DNA from: Methanothrix sp.
GTDB lineage: Archaea > Halobacteriota > Methanosarcinia > Methanotrichales > Methanotrichaceae
Length of the DNA: 8,694 nt
Assembly (NCBI GenBank): GCA_011620785.1
Contig: WOYM01000066.1
Location: 1 to 8,694, forward strand
Direction of reading: 5' to 3'
Numbering within the stretch: the first letter of the stretch is position 1; the number at the start of each line of letters is the position of its first letter. Below, one piece after another: positions 6,945 through 8,694 of this stretch. Both the position numbers and the translations under genes were made by a program. The notes under the pieces are model-generated. The model saw nothing but the letters and a program-made list of their open reading frames with translations. It did no database searches and was not told the origin of the DNA.

Positions 6945-6954
6945 AATTTTATAT
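6945..6954. promoter_or_regulatory. Shared bidirectional TATA-like element
   Basis: The minus strand reads ATATAAAATT, placing a start site near 6922-6926 for nikR. The plus strand reads AATTTTATAT over the same bases, placing a start near 6975-6977, about 18 bases before the ATG at 6995. The region 6900-6995 is much more AT-rich than its surroundings, as expected of a divergent archaeal promoter region. Confidence 0.4.
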
Positions 6955-6994
6955 GACAATTGGCTTTATTAGTAGCAAAAGAGATGAAATATTT

Positions 6995-7123
6995 ATGAGA
7001 CACATTCTGAGCGAGTTGATATCAGCTCTGATTCACAAGATTGGCGCTCCCAGTATTGTGAAGTCTGCCAGCATCTGTGGGATATTCAATTTGGACAGTC
7101 TTCGATCTGTGAAGAGGGCCTGA
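6995..7123 (+). CDS. Small ORF of 42 codons ahead of the methyltransferase remnant
   Basis: The frame begins MRHILSELISALIHKIG and ends SVKRA before TGA. I recognise no family. Its TGA overlaps the ATG of the methyltransferase frame as TGATG at 7121-7125, the arrangement of translationally coupled genes. A GAGATG sequence lies 8 bases before its ATG and a TATA-like element is suitably placed upstream. It could be a real small protein or leader peptide, the remainder of a larger decayed gene, or chance. The next gene is broken, so this ORF may be non-functional as well. Confidence 0.3.
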   Translation: MRHILSELISALIHKIGAPSIVKSASICGIFNLDSLRSVKRA

Positions 7124-7588
7124 TGAGCTTTTGGACTGATCAGTGGAGGAGCTTCATCAGAGAGACCAGTTATCTGCACGATCTTCGAGAGGAGAAGATC
7201 TCCAATGATCAATTCTGGAGGAGATACGGGGTCTATGACCAGGCTCTCAAGCACTCCGGCTATCCGGGAGAGGTTCTTAACAGGATCATATCCTTTATCA
7301 AATCCGGCTAGACCCTCCTGGACATCGGAGCAGGCACTGGAGCTTTTGCCATTCCACTCTCTCATCGAACCACTGCAACTGTTGCCCTCGATCATCGAGA
7401 TGAATATCAACTGCCGGAACGGTCGGTTCGATAGTCATGAAAATGGACTGCCAGAGAAGACAAGCCGACCTGAAGTTGACTACGCCCTTGCCGCCTATAG
7501 CCTCTTCGACGAGGAGATAGAGGGCTTTCTGGCTGGGATGATCAAGATCGCTCGAGATGGCATTTTTATCGTCTTTCGAGGCAGCCCC
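7123..7588 (+). pseudogene. SAM-dependent class I methyltransferase, disrupted remnant
   Basis: The first 62 codons (MSFWTDQWRSFIRETSYL onward, including RYGVYDQALKHSGYPGEVLNRI) lead to TAG at 7309-7311. Immediately after it, in the same frame, comes TLLDIGAGTGAFAIPL, the SAM-binding motif I of class I methyltransferases, then a degraded VALD (motif II acidic residue) and TAG at 7432-7434. Homology resumes one frame over at about 7470-7580 with EVDYALAAYSLFDEEIEGFL and DGIFIVFRG, typical of the following Rossmann strands. The gene therefore has a nonsense codon, a frameshift or small deletion between about 7395 and 7470, and a 3' end lost to the IS110 remnant. Substrate is unknown. Pyrrolysine readthrough of TAG would not rescue the frameshift. 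Calling it a pseudogene is secure; the exact right boundary is uncertain by about 10 bases. Confidence 0.82.
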
Positions 7589-8013
7589 CCAGACTCATTG
7601 AGCTTTCTTCGGGTACGGTTGAGGTCTCTTAACTCTCTGATCTCTTTAGGCGGTATAAAGCTATTAGGAAGCAATCCATACCTAAGCAAGTTCGCGATTC
7701 GCTTGCTGTCCATGATGTCGGTCTTCTTTCGAGGAATGGCTTTGAGACGTTGAGCAATGGCAAGAACTATTTTGAACTCACCCTCCATAGCATTGAAGAT
7801 TGGTTTCCAATAGACTCCGGTGCTTTCCATGCCAATTGCAGTAACCTTATATTTCTTTAACCATATTTTTAAATCTTCGAGACCCGAAGTCATAGTTGAG
7901 AACGTTCTAATCTCGAATTTCGGAGGTTTATCAAAGGGTCCATGCACAATGCAAACATCCACCTTTTCCTCGTGAACATCCATCCCAGCACAACTTAGCA
8001 GAACTGGCTCCAT
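7589..8013 (-). pseudogene. IS110-family transposase, N-terminal fragment
   Basis: About 141 residues survive of a transposase normally 320-400 residues long. The DEDD RuvC-like domain is visible with all four acidic residues: Asp12 (AGMDVHEEKVD), Glu63 (GMESTGVYW), Asp99 and Asp102 (RKKTDIMDS), followed by RIANLLRYGLLPNSFIPP and LRDLNRTRRKLNES. After that the frame continues only into antisense methyltransferase sequence, so the C-terminal domain with its catalytic serine is gone and the protein cannot transpose DNA by itself. The ATG at 8013 is preceded by AGGAG at 8021-8025 with 7-base spacing, which favours it over the upstream in-frame ATG at 8076. IS110 elements are guided by a bridge RNA from a flanking noncoding end; only about 50-70 bases remain upstream, so that RNA is probably missing or incomplete. 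Confidence 0.85.
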
Positions 8014-8065
8014 GATAAAGCTCCTAGTGTTTAGCTTCCAAAATAACATAGCAATATTTTTATAC
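7589..8065 (-). mobile_element. Truncated IS110-family insertion sequence remnant
   Basis: The span covers the transposase fragment and the short upstream stretch with its ribosome site (8021-8025) and a TATA-like sequence near 8058-8066. The left boundary is where methyltransferase homology stops, near the run of C at 7585-7590. The right boundary against the IS630 element is not sharply visible. Loss of the 3' half of the transposase shows that a deletion or one-ended event followed insertion. Confidence 0.65.
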
Positions 8066-8067
8066 CA
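8054..8067. promoter_or_regulatory. AT-rich TATA-like element between two head-to-head transposase genes
   Basis: The sequence AATATTTTTATACC can serve on the plus strand as a TATA box whose predicted start falls near 8086, making the IS630 transposase leaderless. On the minus strand it reads GGTATAAAAATATT and would place a start near 8035, ahead of the IS110 ribosome site. It could be part of either element's end. Confidence 0.35.
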
Positions 8068-8694
8068 GGACCCCAATCTAATATCATGCCATTTGTGAGT
8101 GCTCGCCCTGCTTTGCAGTTAACTGAAGAAGATCTTGAGTACGTCAAAAGAGCCAGCAAGTCAAGAACGCTACCGGAAAGTGCAGTTGAGCGTGCTAAGA
8201 TCCTTCTTGAATACTATGAGCGCAAATCAATTTCGCAAATTGCGCGAGACTTAGGCACCAATAGGCCCAAAGTTGAGCGTACGATTGACAAGGCCTTTGC
8301 TTATGGAATTTATGCCGCATTGGAAGATCTACCAAGAAGCGGCAGACCGCGAAAAATATCATCAGGCGCAAGAACATGGATTCTGTCTCTTGCTTGCTCA
8401 AAACCACTGGACCACGGATATCCATATGAATTATGGACACAACGTTTATTAGCAGAACATATCAGGAATCATTGTTTGGATAATGGTTTTCCAGAACTAT
8501 CAAAGTTATCTCGTGGCACAGTCTCTAAAATACTTGGCGCGAGCAACGTAAAGCCCCATAAAATTTCGTCATACCTTGCTCCAATTGATCCCGAATTTGA
8601 GCCAAAAAGCGTTGTTGTACTACATACCTATAAGCAGGTGGAATTGCTCCAACAGATGTCTAAAGAAAATAAGCCGCTCGATATGGTTATCATT
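8066..8694 (+). mobile_element. IS630-family insertion sequence, left part
   Basis: The transposase gene shows that an IS630-type element starts somewhere in about 8040-8085 and continues beyond the window. The terminal inverted repeat cannot be recognised because the right end is not present. IS630 elements insert at TA, and TA dinucleotides occur at 8060-8064, so a boundary there is plausible. Confidence 0.6.
8086..8694 (+). CDS. IS630-family transposase, 5' part (runs off the window)
   Basis: An open frame of 203 codons begins at the ATG at 8086 and continues past the window end. Residues about 35-90 form a helix-turn-helix DNA-binding region (ERAKILLEYYERKSISQIAR, then NRPKVERTIDKA) followed by the linker LPRSGRPRKIS, both typical of IS630/Tc1-like transposases. 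A second helix-turn-helix-like stretch follows (WTQRLLAEHIRNHC, SRGTVSKILG). The sequence ends at DMVII, just where the first catalytic Asp of the DDE domain is expected. No stop or frameshift is visible, so this copy may be intact. There is no Shine-Dalgarno sequence and a TATA-like element lies at leaderless distance. It points away from the IS110 fragment, with 72 bases between their starts. Its lower GC content than the chromosomal genes fits a mobile origin. Confidence 0.87.
   Translation, partial: MPFVSARPALQLTEEDLEYVKRASKSRTLPESAVERAKILLEYYERKSISQIARDLGTNRPKVERTIDKAFAYGIYAALEDLPRSGRPRKISSGARTWILSLACSKPLDHGYPYELWTQRLLAEHIRNHCLDNGFPELSKLSRGTVSKILGASNVKPHKISSYLAPIDPEFEPKSVVVLHTYKQVELLQQMSKENKPLDMVII

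Noticed and set aside
7033..7410. 125-codon minus-strand ORF opposite the methyltransferase remnant
   Set aside because: It is a mirror of coding sequence on the plus strand; the plus frame carries motif I of methyltransferases, the minus frame nothing recognisable.
7205..7753. 182-codon plus-strand ORF treated as one protein
   Set aside because: Only its middle part (about 7470-7580) resembles a methyltransferase after a frameshift. Its beginning is an off-frame reading of the same gene and its end is antisense to the IS110 transposase.
8014..8076. 21-residue N-terminal extension of the IS110 transposase
   Set aside because: A well spaced AGGAG precedes the ATG at 8013, and the extension overlaps the promoter-like region.
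8195..8440. 81-codon minus-strand ORF
   Set aside because: Antisense to the IS630 transposase helix-turn-helix region.

Overview
The window looks like the chromosome of a methanogenic archaeon. The gene content (NikR, a TIGR00288-type NYN protein, a LeuA/CimA-type synthase, a plant-type glutamine cyclotransferase, a signal-peptide TPR protein rich in N-glycosylation sequons), TATA-box-like elements placed for short-leader or leaderless transcripts, and a DNA composition near 50% GC together suggest the Methanosarcinales. A Methanothrix (Methanosaeta)-like lineage is my best guess, but this is inference from gene style and not a database match. TAG serves as the ordinary stop codon of three genes here (rhomboid, TPR protein, nikR), which argues against routine pyrrolysine decoding of TAG.

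Layout. Bases 57-911 (+) encode an exported glutaminyl-peptide cyclotransferase. Bases 1036-4804 (all -) read, in transcription order: a 2-isopropylmalate synthase family enzyme, a TatD-type metal-dependent nuclease 4 nt downstream of it, then after a 127-nt gap holding a small repeat cluster a NYN-domain (PIN-like) putative nuclease, followed 11 nt later by a rhomboid intramembrane protease. Upstream of the synthase lies a TPR protein with an N-terminal hydrophobic segment (4961-6418, -). Upstream of that lies a nickel-responsive regulator gene, nikR (6444-6866, -).

The right-hand quarter (about 6440-8694) is decaying. nikR has an in-frame TAA at codon 29, inside the ribbon-helix-helix DNA-binding domain, and probably an Arg-to-Trp change at a DNA-contact position. 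Its metal-binding domain is intact. Across an AT-rich divergent region with a perfect 6-bp-arm inverted repeat lie a 42-codon ORF and a SAM-dependent methyltransferase. The methyltransferase is broken by a TAG just before motif I, then by a frameshift, then by truncation. The truncation is made by a 3'-truncated IS110-family transposase remnant (-). This abuts head to head with the 5' part of an IS630-family transposase (+) that runs off the window.

The left three quarters are ordinary, apparently intact housekeeping genes. The most interesting biology is the combined decay of a nickel regulator and its divergent neighbour, and the TPR protein (13 sequons, and a Shine-Dalgarno sequence placed upstream of an ATC codon). 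I do not see a convincing new multi-gene system, CRISPR array, tRNA or rRNA.
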